From: Thermomonas flagellata
GTDB lineage: Bacteria > Pseudomonadota > Gammaproteobacteria > Xanthomonadales > Xanthomonadaceae
Assembly (NCBI RefSeq): GCF_022419185.1
Contig: NZ_JAJOZK010000001.1
Location: forward strand, 248,001-312,000
Length of the DNA stretch: 64,000 nucleotides
Direction: 5' to 3'
The notes below the pieces were generated by a model that was not told the origin of the DNA, searched no databases, and worked only from the letters and a program-made list of their open reading frames with translations. The first letter of the stretch is position 1, and every line of letters begins with the position of its first letter. Positions 1-8,959 of this stretch are shown piece by piece. The translations under genes and the position numbers were made by a program.

Positions 1-866
1 TCGAACGGCACGAAGTCGCGCGCGGCCTGTCCCATCTGCGTGCGCAGGAAGGTGATGTAGTCGCGGGTGAGGGTGGCGTCGCGCACCGGGTCGCGCGACA
101 CCGGGCCGTGCCCCGGCACCATCACCTTCGGTTGCAGCGCCAGCACCTTGTCGATCGCCTTGAGCCAGGAGCGGGTATCGGCATCGCCGATGAACGGCAC
201 CCGCCCGGCGTAGACCACGTCGCCGGAGTAGAGCACGCCGTCCTCCACCACCAGCAGCGCGGTGTCTTCCGGGGTGTGCGCCGGGCCGACGTGGCGCAGG
301 CGGAAGTGCAGCTGCCCCATCTGGAAGTCGACGTCGCTGTCCAGCCATACGTCGACCGTGGGCAGGGTGAAGGCTTTGCCCAGCCACGGCCCGATCAGCG
401 CTTTGCGCTCGGCCAGGCGCTCGCGCGCGGCGTCCGAGTGCAGGTACTCGCGGATGCCGCTGTTGGCCCAGACCTGGGCCCCGACTGCCTTGAACGCGGG
501 GATGCCGTAGAAGTGGTCGGCGTGGAAGTGGCTGAGGATGACCAGCTTGATCGGCTCGCGGGTGCGCTTGCGGATCTGTGCGATCAGCTGCTCGCCGAGC
601 GCCGGCGAGCCCAGGGTGTCGAACACCACCACGCCATCGCCGGTGACGACGAACCCGGCGTTGGCGATGAAGCCTTGGTTCTGGCGGGTCGCCTCGTCCA
701 GTACGCCCTGCACGTAGTAGGTGTGCGGGCCGACCTGCTGCACCTGCATCGGCACGCTGCTACGCGCCCAGTCGCCCGCATAGGCGGTGTAGACGGCGAC
801 CCAGAACAGCAGCCCGGCCAGCAGCAGCAACGCCAGCAGTTTGAGGTGCTTGCGCAGATGCTCCAT
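1..866 (-). CDS. MBL-fold metallohydrolase, SoxH-like (partial)
   Basis: This is a metallo-beta-lactamase-fold hydrolase whose C-terminus lies beyond the left window edge (288 codons visible). The ATG at 866 is followed by a hydrophobic N-terminal segment (residues about 8-28), so the protein is probably exported or membrane-anchored. The zinc-binding HxHxDH motif is present as SHFHADHFYG, followed by the later VPGHGPVSRDP histidine region. Proteins of this type sit next to soxB in several Sox clusters (SoxH-like) and in quinoprotein gene clusters. It starts 12 bases after the soxB stop, so it is probably the last visible gene of the same transcript. The substrate is unknown; a thioester, persulfide or glutathione-linked sulfur compound is inferred from the context only. 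Confidence 0.85.
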   Translation of the reverse strand, partial: MEHLRKHLKLLALLLLAGLLFWVAVYTAYAGDWARSSVPMQVQQVGPHTYYVQGVLDEATRQNQGFIANAGFVVTGDGVVVFDTLGSPALGEQLIAQIRKRTREPIKLVILSHFHADHFYGIPAFKAVGAQVWANSGIREYLHSDAARERLAERKALIGPWLGKAFTLPTVDVWLDSDVDFQMGQLHFRLRHVGPAHTPEDTALLVVEDGVLYSGDVVYAGRVPFIGDADTRSWLKAIDKVLALQPKVMVPGHGPVSRDPVRDATLTRDYITFLRTQMGQAARDFVPF

Positions 867-878
867 GCGGCGGTCGGC

Positions 879-2600
879 TCAGGCCCCGATGCCGGGGTTG
901 CCCTGCATCCCGACCAGGGTCGGGATGCTCGGGGTGATCGGCTTGACCGCACCGTGCCCGCGCAGGTGGCGCGCGACCACGTCCCAGATCGCTTCGCCCT
1001 CGATGCCGTCGCCCACCGGCGCCCAGCCGGCGACCTTGTAGGTCTTGTTGGGGTCGATCGGCTTGCCGCCCAGGCGCATGTCGCTGATGCGCTGGCCGGA
1101 CTCGGCGTTCGGGCTGCAGGTGTAGGTCATGCCGCCGACGCGCACCATGTCCCCGCCCTGCTGGTAGTAGGGGTCGGGGTTGAAGATGTTGTCGCACACG
1201 TCCTCCAGGATCGCCTTGATCTGGGTCCCGGTGAACTGGTTGACGGTGACCTGTGGGTAGGTGATCGCGGTCTGGTCGAGCACGCGTTCCATCGTGATCG
1301 GATCGCCCGGCAGCAGGGTGGTGCCCCAGCGGAAGCCCGGCGAGAACGCGATCTGCGCGTCCTTCTCCTTCAGCAGCGCCTGCAGGATCAGCTGGTCGAA
1401 GCTGCCGTTGAAGTTGCCGCGCCGGAACAGCAGGCCGTCGGTAGTGGCCAGCACTTCGTCCAGTTTGTCCGCATGCGGCTTGCGGTGGCGCTCGATCAGC
1501 GCGGCCATCGCCGGGTCCGGCGCCAGCAGGTTGGAGAACACCGGCAAGAGCTTGTAGCGCCAGTCGCGCACCTTGCCGTCCTTGACCTCGAAGTCGAGCA
1601 CGCCGAGGTACTTGCCATTGCTGCCGGCGTTGGTCACCAGGGTCTGGCCGCCGCTGTTCTTCACGATCACCGGCTGCGGCACGCCGTCGTGGGTATGGCC
1701 GCCGAGGATGGCGTCCAGCCCGTGCACGCGCGAGGCCAGCTTGAGGTCCACGTCCATGCCGTTGTGCGAGATCAGCACCACGACCTGGGCGCCCTTCTTG
1801 CGCACCTCGTCGATGACCTGCTGCAGGTGGTCGTCCTGGATGCCGAAGCTCCAGTCGGCCACGAACCGGCGCGGATGCGCGATCGGGGTGTAGGGGAAGG
1901 CCTGGCCGATCACCGCCACCGGCACGCCGTTGACCTCGCGCAGGCTGTAGTTGGGGAACACCTGGTCGCCGAAGTCGGTGGTCACCACGTTCTGGGCGAC
2001 GAAGTCGACCTTGCCCTGCTTGAGCGGGCCGTCCACCAGTTCCTTCACCCGCTCCATGCCGTAGGTGAACTCCCAGTGGCCGGTCATCACGTCCACCCCG
2101 AGCGCGACCTGGGCGTCGACCATGTCCTGCCCGCGCGTCCACAGCGACAGGCCCGAGCCCTGCCAGGTGTCGCCGCCGTCCAGGAGCAGCGCGCCCGGCC
2201 GCTCCGCGCGCAGCTGCTTGACCAGGGTGGCCAGGTGCGCGTAGCCGCCGACCTTGCCGTAGCGGCGCGCGGCCTCGGTGAAGTCCAGGTAGGTGAAGGC
2301 GTGCGCGTCGCGGGTGTTCGGCGCCATCCGGTAGTACTTCAGGAACGCCTCGCCGACCAGGTGCGGCGGCTGCCCGGCCATGCTTGCGACGCCGATGTTG
2401 TACTGCGGCTCGCGGTAGTAGATCGGGGTCAGCTGCGCATGGCTGTCGGTCATGTGCAGCAGGCTGACGTTGCCGAACCGCGGCAGGTGGTAGAACTCGC
2501 TGCCATCGCCGTGCGCGAACGCGCGGCGCGATGCCAGCGGCAGCCCGGCGGCGGCCGCGATGGCCAGCATCTGCAGGAATTCTCGGCGGTTGACGCTCAT
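879..2600 (-). CDS. soxB: SoxB, thiosulfohydrolase
   Basis: SoxB is the periplasmic dimanganese hydrolase that releases sulfate from the thiosulfonate bound to the SoxY carrier cysteine. The 573-residue protein has the normal family length. A Tat signal (NRREFLQ followed by an Ala/Leu stretch ending near residue 29) is visible. The 5'-nucleotidase-type metal motifs are present: HMTDSHAQ (D52, H54), the SoxB-typical TGHWEFTYG around residues 173-181, ISHNGMDVD, and GGHTHDG. It lies between soxX and the MBL-fold gene with short gaps (31 and 12 bases), fitting one minus-strand operon. The assignment is firm because GHWEF in place of the GNHEF of ordinary nucleotidases is diagnostic of SoxB. Confidence 0.97.
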   Translation of the reverse strand: MSVNRREFLQMLAIAAAAGLPLASRRAFAHGDGSEFYHLPRFGNVSLLHMTDSHAQLTPIYYREPQYNIGVASMAGQPPHLVGEAFLKYYRMAPNTRDAHAFTYLDFTEAARRYGKVGGYAHLATLVKQLRAERPGALLLDGGDTWQGSGLSLWTRGQDMVDAQVALGVDVMTGHWEFTYGMERVKELVDGPLKQGKVDFVAQNVVTTDFGDQVFPNYSLREVNGVPVAVIGQAFPYTPIAHPRRFVADWSFGIQDDHLQQVIDEVRKKGAQVVVLISHNGMDVDLKLASRVHGLDAILGGHTHDGVPQPVIVKNSGGQTLVTNAGSNGKYLGVLDFEVKDGKVRDWRYKLLPVFSNLLAPDPAMAALIERHRKPHADKLDEVLATTDGLLFRRGNFNGSFDQLILQALLKEKDAQIAFSPGFRWGTTLLPGDPITMERVLDQTAITYPQVTVNQFTGTQIKAILEDVCDNIFNPDPYYQQGGDMVRVGGMTYTCSPNAESGQRISDMRLGGKPIDPNKTYKVAGWAPVGDGIEGEAIWDVVARHLRGHGAVKPITPSIPTLVGMQGNPGIGA

Positions 2601-2631
2601 GCGGCGGCCTCGGTGCGGTTGCGCGGCGGGA

Positions 2632-3309
2632 TCACTGGTTGACGGGCGAGTCGGGGTCGAACAGCAGGGCCATCACGTCGCGGATCTGCTGCTCGGTGAG
2701 GATGCCCATGTGCCCGAAGCGCGGCATGTTGGAGCAGACCATCATGCCCTTGGTGTCGTAGATCTTGCCCCAGGTGTACTTGAGGATGGCTTCGGACTGG
2801 CCGCGCAGCTTGCCGTAGTTGTACAGCGACGGGCCGAGGGTGCCGTAGGCGACCTCGTCCTTGGCCAGCTGGTGGCAGGCGTAGCAGTTGCCGCCGGAGG
2901 GCACGTTGGGATCGTCGGAGTACTGCTTGCCGAAGCCGTCCTGCGCGATCTTCTCGCCCTGCTTCCAGTCGCCCAGGTACTTGCCGTCGGCCGGGTACCG
3001 GATCGCGGCCTGGTTGCGCTCCATCAGCTTGCGCACGATCGCCGGCGGCGGGTCGTCGGGGGCGTACAGCGAGCACTCGGCCTGGGTGTAGTCCTGCTTG
3101 AGCCGGTCCATCCCGGCCTGGCCGTGCGGCTTGAACGAGCGCAGCATGGCCTGGTAGGCCAGCGCGTTGCGGTCGGGCTTGCCCGCCTTGGCCGGCGCGG
3201 CGGGCTTGGCGGCCGGCTTGGCGGCGGCGGTGTCCTTGCCGGCGGCCAGCAGCATCGGAGTGGCAGCGGCGAGCAGCAGCGGAACGACGGCGATCATCAG
3301 GCGCTTCAT
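2632..3309 (-). CDS. soxX: SoxX, c-type cytochrome subunit of SoxAX
   Basis: SoxX is the electron-accepting cytochrome c of the SoxAX complex, which couples thiosulfate oxidatively to the SoxY cysteine. The 225-residue protein has a signal peptide followed by an Ala/Lys/Pro-rich spacer (residues about 25-45), one CxxCH heme motif (C142-C145-H146 in GNCYACHQL) and a likely axial methionine in SNMPRFGH near residue 195. A GGAG ribosome site lies 8 bases before the ATG. The gene begins 12 bases after the soxA stop, the usual soxA-soxX pairing. The low-complexity spacer makes it longer than minimal SoxX proteins. Confidence 0.95.
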   Translation of the reverse strand: MKRLMIAVVPLLLAAATPMLLAAGKDTAAAKPAAKPAAPAKAGKPDRNALAYQAMLRSFKPHGQAGMDRLKQDYTQAECSLYAPDDPPPAIVRKLMERNQAAIRYPADGKYLGDWKQGEKIAQDGFGKQYSDDPNVPSGGNCYACHQLAKDEVAYGTLGPSLYNYGKLRGQSEAILKYTWGKIYDTKGMMVCSNMPRFGHMGILTEQQIRDVMALLFDPDSPVNQ

Positions 3310-3321
3310 GGCGGCGGCTCC

Positions 3322-4146
3322 TCAACGCTTCAGGCCGGGGGCGGCCATCACGCCGCCTTCGGCGTTCTTGGCCAGGAACAGGGTGAGGGCGATCGGCACC
3401 TCGGAGGCGTAGATCATTTCCGGCAGGCGCTGCTGGCGGAAGCAGTCGCCGAGGCGCCATTCGAGGGTGCGCACCTCGCCCTGCGAGACGCGATAGGCCG
3501 GCCAAGTGGTCATCGCCTCCTTGGCGCCGTCGGCGGCGGCCAGGTCCGGCAGCTGCTGCAGGCGGATGCGCTTGCCCTCCTGGCTGTGGCAGGTGCTGCA
3601 GCCGAAGTCGTGGGTGCCGGCGCGGTAGTAGAACAGCGCCTTGCCCAGCGCGTAGGCCTGCTTCTCCTTGGGATGGGTGAGCGCGACCTTGATCGGCATC
3701 CCGCGCGACTGGTCGGCGATGTAGGCCGCCAGCGCCTCGATGTCGGACTTGTTGTCGCCGTCGCCGAAGCGGTGCGCGAGCAGGGTGTCGCGGTCCAGGC
3801 CCTGGTCGCGCACCATGCAGGTCAGCAGGCGCGAGTCCAAGTCCTCGACCTTGTCGCTGTCCTTGAAGTAGCGCGGCAGCTGCGCGTAGGCGCCCTTGAC
3901 CACGCCCTTGCCGAGGCCGAGGTCGCAGACCGCGGCCAGCGCCACGTTCTTCGGCCCGCGCGGCTGCTCCCACAGGTCCTTGCCGCGGCTCTGCCACAGT
4001 TCGGCGGGGTTGTCGTCGCCGAACATGGCGCGGTATTCGGCCACCGGGTCGTCCTTGGCCGACTGCGCGTAGGCCAGGGTGGCGGCGGCGCCCAGCCCGA
4101 GGGCCAGCCCGACGGCGGTGCGGATCGCGGTCTTGGTCAGTTTCAT
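3322..4146 (-). CDS. soxA: SoxA, monoheme type
   Basis: SoxA is the catalytic subunit of SoxAX, a periplasmic heme enzyme that forms the thiosulfate-SoxY conjugate. The protein has 274 residues with a signal peptide ending near AYA (residue 27). Only one CxxCH motif is present (CSTCH, C183-H187). The candidate active-site cysteine, the one modified to a persulfide in the family, is C235 in DCFRQQR. Two further cysteines, C74 and C110, sit where diheme SoxA proteins carry the N-terminal heme domain; in monoheme SoxA this pair is known to form a disulfide, and that is inferred here. The gene precedes soxX with a 12-base gap. Confidence 0.95.
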   Translation of the reverse strand: MKLTKTAIRTAVGLALGLGAAATLAYAQSAKDDPVAEYRAMFGDDNPAELWQSRGKDLWEQPRGPKNVALAAVCDLGLGKGVVKGAYAQLPRYFKDSDKVEDLDSRLLTCMVRDQGLDRDTLLAHRFGDGDNKSDIEALAAYIADQSRGMPIKVALTHPKEKQAYALGKALFYYRAGTHDFGCSTCHSQEGKRIRLQQLPDLAAADGAKEAMTTWPAYRVSQGEVRTLEWRLGDCFRQQRLPEMIYASEVPIALTLFLAKNAEGGVMAAPGLKR

Positions 4147-4207
4147 GCGTGCGTCCTCTTGCGGGTGGCCGGCGCGGCGGCCCGGGGCGGCCCTGCGCCG
4201 GGGCGGG

Positions 4208-4666
4208 TCAGGGCTTGATGTAAGCGTACCCTTCGCGGAACTGTAGGCGGGCGATCTCGGCCACGCCGGACGGCACCACCTGCAGCCCGTCGATCAGCTG
4301 CTTCGGCTCGAGCGCCAGGGCCTTGAGGGTGTTGGCACAGACCTCGAAGCGCACCCCGCGCCCCTGCAGGTCTTCGACCATCAGCTCGAGCGGATAGCCG
4401 CCGGGGGTCTGGGTGCCCTGTTTGAACGCGGTCACCGCCTTGCCATTGGCCACCACCACGATCTGCGCCTGCGGATCGGCGTCGAGGTGGTTGCGGATGT
4501 TGTTGATCCCGTGCACGACCTGGTCGAGGTCGCGGTCGAAGTGGTAGACCACCCGCACCGGGGCGGGTGTCGGCGCGGCAGCGGCGGCCGGCTCGGCGGC
4601 CTGCGCGGGCAGGGTGGGCAGCATCGCGAGCAGGCTGGCGGCGAGCAGGAAGGCGGGCGTGCGCAT
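4208..4666 (-). CDS. Secreted DsrE/DsrF-like protein
   Basis: This 152-residue protein has a clear Sec signal peptide (hydrophobic core, then AQAAEP near residue 24), an Ala/Pro-rich linker and a DsrE/YchN-type fold with the motif FEVCANTLKAL carrying one conserved cysteine. DsrE-family proteins relay sulfur as persulfides. Periplasmic members are often found in sox clusters, where they may bind or shuttle sulfane sulfur, but the function of this subtype is not established. It lies between soxZ and soxA in the same orientation, 61 bases before soxA and 56 after soxZ. The family call is good; the specific role is inference. Confidence 0.85.
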   Translation of the reverse strand: MRTPAFLLAASLLAMLPTLPAQAAEPAAAAAPTPAPVRVVYHFDRDLDQVVHGINNIRNHLDADPQAQIVVVANGKAVTAFKQGTQTPGGYPLELMVEDLQGRGVRFEVCANTLKALALEPKQLIDGLQVVPSGVAEIARLQFREGYAYIKP

Positions 4667-4722
4667 GCGGGTCGGGATCAGGGGACGTGCCGGCCCGCAC
4701 GGCGCGGGCCGGCAGGGCCGGG

Positions 4723-5034
4723 TCAGCTGATGGTCGCCTCGTCGGTGCGGGTGTCGCCCGCGGTGTCGGTCCAGGTCACGCTGATCTTGTCGCCCGCCTT
4801 CGGGCCCTTGAAGCGGAACGCCAGGAACGGGTTCTTCGATACCGCCGGGCCCCAGTCCGCGCTCAGCACGGTCTTGCCGTTCCAGGTCGCGGTCACCTTC
4901 TCGATGAACATCGCCGGCACCAGCTTGCCGCTGGCGTCCTTGCGCTGGCCGGTCTCCATCGGGTGCGACATCAGGATCTTCACTTCGGCCACGTCACCGT
5001 TCATGGTGGCGCGGATTCGCATCGGGTCTGCCAT
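4723..5034 (-). CDS. soxZ: SoxZ, thiosulfate carrier subunit
   Basis: SoxZ pairs with SoxY to form the periplasmic carrier on which sulfur intermediates are covalently held. I start it at the ATG at 5034 (MADPMRIRAT, 103 residues) because GGAGAGA lies just upstream; a further in-frame ATG at 5064 would abut the soxY stop and adds residues absent from typical SoxZ. The protein has no signal peptide, as expected: SoxZ is co-exported with Tat-targeted SoxY. Family features seen include the N-terminal RIRAT, the HPMETGQRKD segment and the conserved FIEKVTATWNG strand. It immediately follows soxY. Confidence 0.95.
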   Translation of the reverse strand: MADPMRIRATMNGDVAEVKILMSHPMETGQRKDASGKLVPAMFIEKVTATWNGKTVLSADWGPAVSKNPFLAFRFKGPKAGDKISVTWTDTAGDTRTDEATIS

Positions 5035-5064
5035 GGTCTCTCTCCGGGAAGTCGTAAGTCGCAA

Positions 5065-5538
5065 TCAGCCGCCGCAGCCGCCGAGGGTCACCTTCACCAC
5101 CTGGTCGGTGTAGAAGTAGCCCTGGTCGGTCTGCACCAGCGCGTACAGCTTGGAGGTCTCGGCGACCTTGACGCGGGTGGAGATGTACGGTTCGGTCCCG
5201 TCCGGGATCTGGAACTCGGCCGACAGCGCGTGCGGGTTCTTCTCCGAGAGGATCGCGATCATCTTGGTGCCCGGCAGCTTGCTGGTGATCTCCACCGGCA
5301 CGGTGGCGCCGTTCTCGGCGATCTCCGGGGCCTTGAGCACGATTTGGTCGGACTTCTGCGCGGCGTTGCCGCCCAGGGCCTTGACCACCTCGTCGAGGGT
5401 CTTGCCCTTGAACGCGGCGCGGTTCTCGACGAACTCGGCCGCCAGCGCGGAGACCGGCACCAGGCCGGCCGCGGCCATGGCCAGCAGGGCGGCGCCACCG
5501 GCGCTGGTCTTGAGGAAATGTCTGCGGGTGTACTGCAT
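5065..5538 (-). CDS. soxY: SoxY, sulfur-carrier protein
   Basis: SoxY carries thiosulfate-derived sulfur on a cysteine near its flexible C-terminus while the other Sox enzymes act on it. The 157-residue protein begins with a Tat signal (RRHFLKTSAGG, then an Ala-rich core to about residue 34) and ends in the diagnostic GGCGG, with the carrier cysteine at residue 155. It sits 45 bases after soxD and directly before soxZ, the invariable Y-Z order. Confidence 0.98.
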   Translation of the reverse strand: MQYTRRHFLKTSAGGAALLAMAAAGLVPVSALAAEFVENRAAFKGKTLDEVVKALGGNAAQKSDQIVLKAPEIAENGATVPVEITSKLPGTKMIAILSEKNPHALSAEFQIPDGTEPYISTRVKVAETSKLYALVQTDQGYFYTDQVVKVTLGGCGG

Positions 5539-5583
5539 GGAACGCTCCTGGGCGATGGGTGCTGGGGTCGGAGGGGAAGGGGC

Positions 5584-6558
5584 TTACTTGTCCGGGGCGC
5601 CGGCCAGCAGCCACTTGACGATGGTGTCGAGATCGCCGGCGGACAGGTTGGGCTGCGGTGGCATCGGCACCTGGCCCCAGACGCCGCTGCCGCCCTCGTG
5701 GATCTTCTGGTGCAGGTGCTTGCTCGCGGCCTCGGGGTCGGCCTTGTACTTCTCGTAGACCATGCGGAAGCCGGGGCCGACCACGGCCTCCTTCAGGCCG
5801 TGGCAGGCGGTGCAGCCGTTGTCCTGCACCAGCTGCCAGCCCTTGGCATCCCCGCCGCCCTCGGCGCTGGCGGTTGCCGCCGCGCTCGCCGGCGGGGCCT
5901 GGGTGTTCATGGTGTAGAGCGGATTGAAGTTGTCGCGGATGTCGCCGTACATGCTCTCGACGAAGCCGTCGGGCAGGCGCGCGGTCACCTTCACGTCCTT
6001 GGCGCAATCCTTCATGCAGGCCGTGTTGTGGGTGTCCGGCTTGCCGTCGATCTTCATCAGGCCTTCGAACAGGACGTACTTGGTCGCCGCCGGCATCTCG
6101 ACCTTGGGCAGGGTGTCCTTGTTGGCGACGAAGTCGGCCGGCACCCGGTCGTTGAGGTTCAGCACGTAGGCCGCGATCGCATAGACCTCGTTCGGGCTGA
6201 GCGACTTCGAGTGCGGGTAGGGCATCGCCCGGTTGATGTAGTCGTACAGGGTCGGCGCGGCGTTGAGATGCTTGCCGACGGTGCGGTCGCCGCCGCCGGC
6301 GATCGGGATGTAGTTGCTGCTCTCGCCGAAGGTGCCGTGGCACATGGCGCAGTGCTTCTCGTACAGGCCCTCGCCCTCGGAGACCGAGCCCTGGCCGGCC
6401 GGCAGACCGGTGCCGTCGGCGAGCACCTCGATGTCCCAGCCGGCGATCTCCTGCGGGGTCGCGGTGCGGCCGAGGCGGTAGTTGTTGGCGGCGGCGACCC
6501 CGGTGCCGAGGGCCAGGGCGATCGCGGCGACGATGGCGATGCGGTCAAACTTCGACAT
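5584..6558 (-). CDS. soxD: SoxD, diheme cytochrome c
   Basis: SoxD is the cytochrome subunit of the Sox(CD)2 sulfane dehydrogenase, taking the six electrons released when SoxC oxidises the SoxY-bound sulfane sulfur. It has 324 residues: an N-terminal hydrophobic segment (residues 7-24), a first heme motif CAMCHG (C70-H74) in an N-terminal cytochrome domain, and a second CTACHG (C248-H252) in a C-terminal domain. An additional CMKDC pair near residues 181-185 lies between the domains and has no heme histidine. An Ala/Gly-rich linker (about 223-238) joins the two halves. The start overlaps the end of soxC by 14 bases, indicating translational coupling of the two subunits. Confidence 0.95.
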   Translation of the reverse strand: MSKFDRIAIVAAIALALGTGVAAANNYRLGRTATPQEIAGWDIEVLADGTGLPAGQGSVSEGEGLYEKHCAMCHGTFGESSNYIPIAGGGDRTVGKHLNAAPTLYDYINRAMPYPHSKSLSPNEVYAIAAYVLNLNDRVPADFVANKDTLPKVEMPAATKYVLFEGLMKIDGKPDTHNTACMKDCAKDVKVTARLPDGFVESMYGDIRDNFNPLYTMNTQAPPASAAATASAEGGGDAKGWQLVQDNGCTACHGLKEAVVGPGFRMVYEKYKADPEAASKHLHQKIHEGGSGVWGQVPMPPQPNLSAGDLDTIVKWLLAGAPDK

Positions 6559-7897
6559 TGTGGACCTTCCCCTGTTCGTCGACCAACCAGGTCTGGATGG
6601 CGTTGAAGTGGTACACCGAGTTGGTGCCGCGCACCGCCCGCAGCTGCTGCACGGTGGGCTGCACGAAGCCGGTCTCGTCGATGCAGCGGCTCTGCAGCAG
6701 CGCCGGGCTGCCGTCCCACCACCAGTCGAGGCGGAAGCGGGTCAGCGCCTTGCTCAGCACCGGCTCCTGCAATTGCGCGGTCTTCCAGTTCTTGCCGCCG
6801 TCGGTGGACACGTCCACCCGCTTGATCTTGCCGCGCCCGGACCAGGCCAGGCCGGTGATCTGGTAGTAGCCGCCCTTGTCCAGGAGTTGCTGGCCGCCGG
6901 ACGGCGAGGTGATGACCGACTTGGCCTCCTGGATCCAGGTGTACTGGCGGGTGGTGCCGTCCGGCATCATGTCGGAGTACTGCAGGGTCTCCTCGCGGGT
7001 GTTGAACGGCACTTCGCTCAGCTTGATCCGGCGCAGCCACTTGACGTTGGAGACGCCCTGCACGCCCGGCACCAGCAGGCGCAGCGGATAGCCCTGCTCG
7101 GGGCGCAGCATCTCGCCGTTCTGGCCGTACACCACCAGCACGTCGCGCAGGGCGAAGTCCATCGGGATGGTGCGGGTCATGGCGGCGCCGTCGGCGCCCT
7201 CGGCCAGCAGGTACTTGGCGCGCTTCACATCCGCGCCGACGTCCTCCAGCAGCACCGCCAGCGGCACCCCGGTCCATTCCGCGCAGGAGAGCATGCCGTG
7301 GGTGTACTGCACGGTCGGCACCGCGGGGTTGGCCCATTCCATCGCCGAATTGGCGCCGCACTCGATGAAGTGGATCCGCGAGACCGACGGGAAGCGCATG
7401 ATGTCTTCCATCGTGTAGATCTTCGGGTTCTTCACCAGGCCCGGGAAGCCGTGGATGATCAGCCGGTGGTCGTAGGGATTGATGTCCGGGCGGCCGTTGT
7501 GGTCGCGCTCGAAGAACAGGCCGTTGGCGGTGATGATGCCGAACGAGTTCTGCAGCGGGGTGAACACCACCGAGGAGGTGTCGGTCGGGGTCAGGCCCGG
7601 GCTCTGGCGGCGGATGTTGTAGGCCTCGTAACGCGAGGGCTCGCCGTAGCCGACCTTCACCGGCTTGCCGAGCGCCTTCGACCATTCCGGCACGTTCGGC
7701 GGCAGGTTCTTCGGGTTGGAGGCCGGCGGTATGCCCTTGTCCTGCGCCAGCACGCCGCCGCCCATGCCCGCGGCGGCCACGCCGGCGGCGCCGGCGAGGA
7801 GCTTCTTGATGGCGTCGCGGCGTGCCACCTTGGGCACGGTGAGGAAGTTTTCCGGCGCCGGGATCAGGCGACCCGGGGTCTGCGAAGGTTGGTCCAC
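6545..7897 (-). CDS. soxC: SoxC, molybdopterin sulfane dehydrogenase subunit
   Basis: SoxC is the molybdenum-cofactor subunit of sulfane dehydrogenase, a sulfite-oxidase-family protein. With SoxCD present, thiosulfate can be oxidised fully to sulfate without storing sulfur. The 450-residue protein has a Tat signal (ARRDAIKKLLAGAAG). The molybdopterin-domain cysteine is probably the one in HFIECGANS near residue 180. The dimerisation domain follows, ending in RAVRGTNSVYHFN and a final DEQGKVHNVEV. Its 3' end overlaps soxD by 14 bases. Confidence 0.95.
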   Translation of the reverse strand: MDQPSQTPGRLIPAPENFLTVPKVARRDAIKKLLAGAAGVAAAGMGGGVLAQDKGIPPASNPKNLPPNVPEWSKALGKPVKVGYGEPSRYEAYNIRRQSPGLTPTDTSSVVFTPLQNSFGIITANGLFFERDHNGRPDINPYDHRLIIHGFPGLVKNPKIYTMEDIMRFPSVSRIHFIECGANSAMEWANPAVPTVQYTHGMLSCAEWTGVPLAVLLEDVGADVKRAKYLLAEGADGAAMTRTIPMDFALRDVLVVYGQNGEMLRPEQGYPLRLLVPGVQGVSNVKWLRRIKLSEVPFNTREETLQYSDMMPDGTTRQYTWIQEAKSVITSPSGGQQLLDKGGYYQITGLAWSGRGKIKRVDVSTDGGKNWKTAQLQEPVLSKALTRFRLDWWWDGSPALLQSRCIDETGFVQPTVQQLRAVRGTNSVYHFNAIQTWLVDEQGKVHNVEV

Positions 7898-7939
7898 GGT
7901 ACTCGCTCCTGCCTGCGGGTAGGGGGATAGGGTCTGGCG

Positions 7940-8905
7940 TCAGCGTGCCGGCAGCCCGGCCACCGGCCGGTCCTCGGCGGTCCACTCGTGCATCGAGCCG
8001 TCGTACAGCTTGCTCGGGGTGCCCAGCACCTCGTTCATCACGAACCAGGCCCCGGATGCCAGGTGGCCGGTGTTGCAGTAGGTGATGCTCGGCTTGTGCG
8101 GGTCGATGCCGAGGGTCTTGAGGATGTCCGCGTACTGCGCGCGGTCCAGGAATTCCTCGGCGCCGCCGGCCTGGCGGCTGCGCGCCTCCGGCGGGAAGTC
8201 GTGCGCGCCGGGGATGCGGCCGGCCTTGCTGGCGACCGGCTTCTTGGTCAGCCCCAGCCAGAACGCGACCGGGCGCGCGTCGATCAACTGCTCGCCGTGC
8301 TTGGCGGCCTCCGCGACCTGGCGGCTGTCGGCCAGGATCGCCTTGTCCTCGCCGGTGGCCACCCAGTCGCCCTTGGTCTTGGGCGCCGGATCCGAGCTGA
8401 CCGGGTTGCCGGCCAGCAGCCAGGCGGTGGTGCCGCCGTTGAGGATGGCCAACTGGCGCGCGCCGTAGTACTTGAGCGACCAGTACAGGCGCGCAGCCAT
8501 GTCGAGATCGTTGCCGCTGGCACCGGCGGACACGATCACGATCGGCTTGCCGGCCTGCACCCCGGCATCCTGCATCAGGCGCTGGAAGGTGGCGCGGTCG
8601 ACCAGCATGGCCTTGATCGTGCGGCCGTCGATCTTGCGGTCGGCGCGCAGGGCGTTGAAATCCACCATCAGCGAACCGGGGACGTGGCCGCCGACCTCGT
8701 CGAGCACCTGCTTGCCGTTGTCGGTGACGTACTTGGGGGCCGAGGTGAAGTCCTTCGGGTCTTCGACCACGGTCAGCACGTTCACCTCAGCGCGGTGCGC
8801 CGCCAGCCACTGCGGGGTGACCAGCGGACCAGGCAGTTCGACCGCTGCGGCGATGCCGCTGAACGCCAGCAGGGCAGTGGTCAAAAGCAGCATCAGGCGT
8901 TTCAT
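7940..8905 (-). CDS. Periplasmic rhodanese (thiosulfate sulfurtransferase)
   Basis: This is a two-domain rhodanese of 321 residues with a signal peptide (MKRLMLLLTTALLAFSGIAA, cleavage near residue 21). The catalytic cysteine is C277 in the TYCNTGHLAS loop of the C-terminal domain; the N-terminal domain lacks an equivalent cysteine, as is usual. It would move sulfane sulfur from thiosulfate or a persulfide to an acceptor in the periplasm. It lies 42 bases before soxC in the same orientation and probably belongs to the sox transcript. The physiological acceptor is unknown; SoxYZ, the DsrE-like protein or the Cys-repeat protein nearby are possible. Confidence 0.9.
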   Translation of the reverse strand: MKRLMLLLTTALLAFSGIAAAVELPGPLVTPQWLAAHRAEVNVLTVVEDPKDFTSAPKYVTDNGKQVLDEVGGHVPGSLMVDFNALRADRKIDGRTIKAMLVDRATFQRLMQDAGVQAGKPIVIVSAGASGNDLDMAARLYWSLKYYGARQLAILNGGTTAWLLAGNPVSSDPAPKTKGDWVATGEDKAILADSRQVAEAAKHGEQLIDARPVAFWLGLTKKPVASKAGRIPGAHDFPPEARSRQAGGAEEFLDRAQYADILKTLGIDPHKPSITYCNTGHLASGAWFVMNEVLGTPSKLYDGSMHEWTAEDRPVAGLPAR

Positions 8906-8959
8906 GGCAGGAACCTCGCAGGTGAGGGGCTAACGAACGCAACGTAGGGCGGAGGACGC

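Noticed and set aside
108-2642. An 844-codon plus-strand open frame
   Set aside because: It is antisense to the MBL-fold gene and soxB, with a repetitive Val/Ala/His/Gln composition and no domain.
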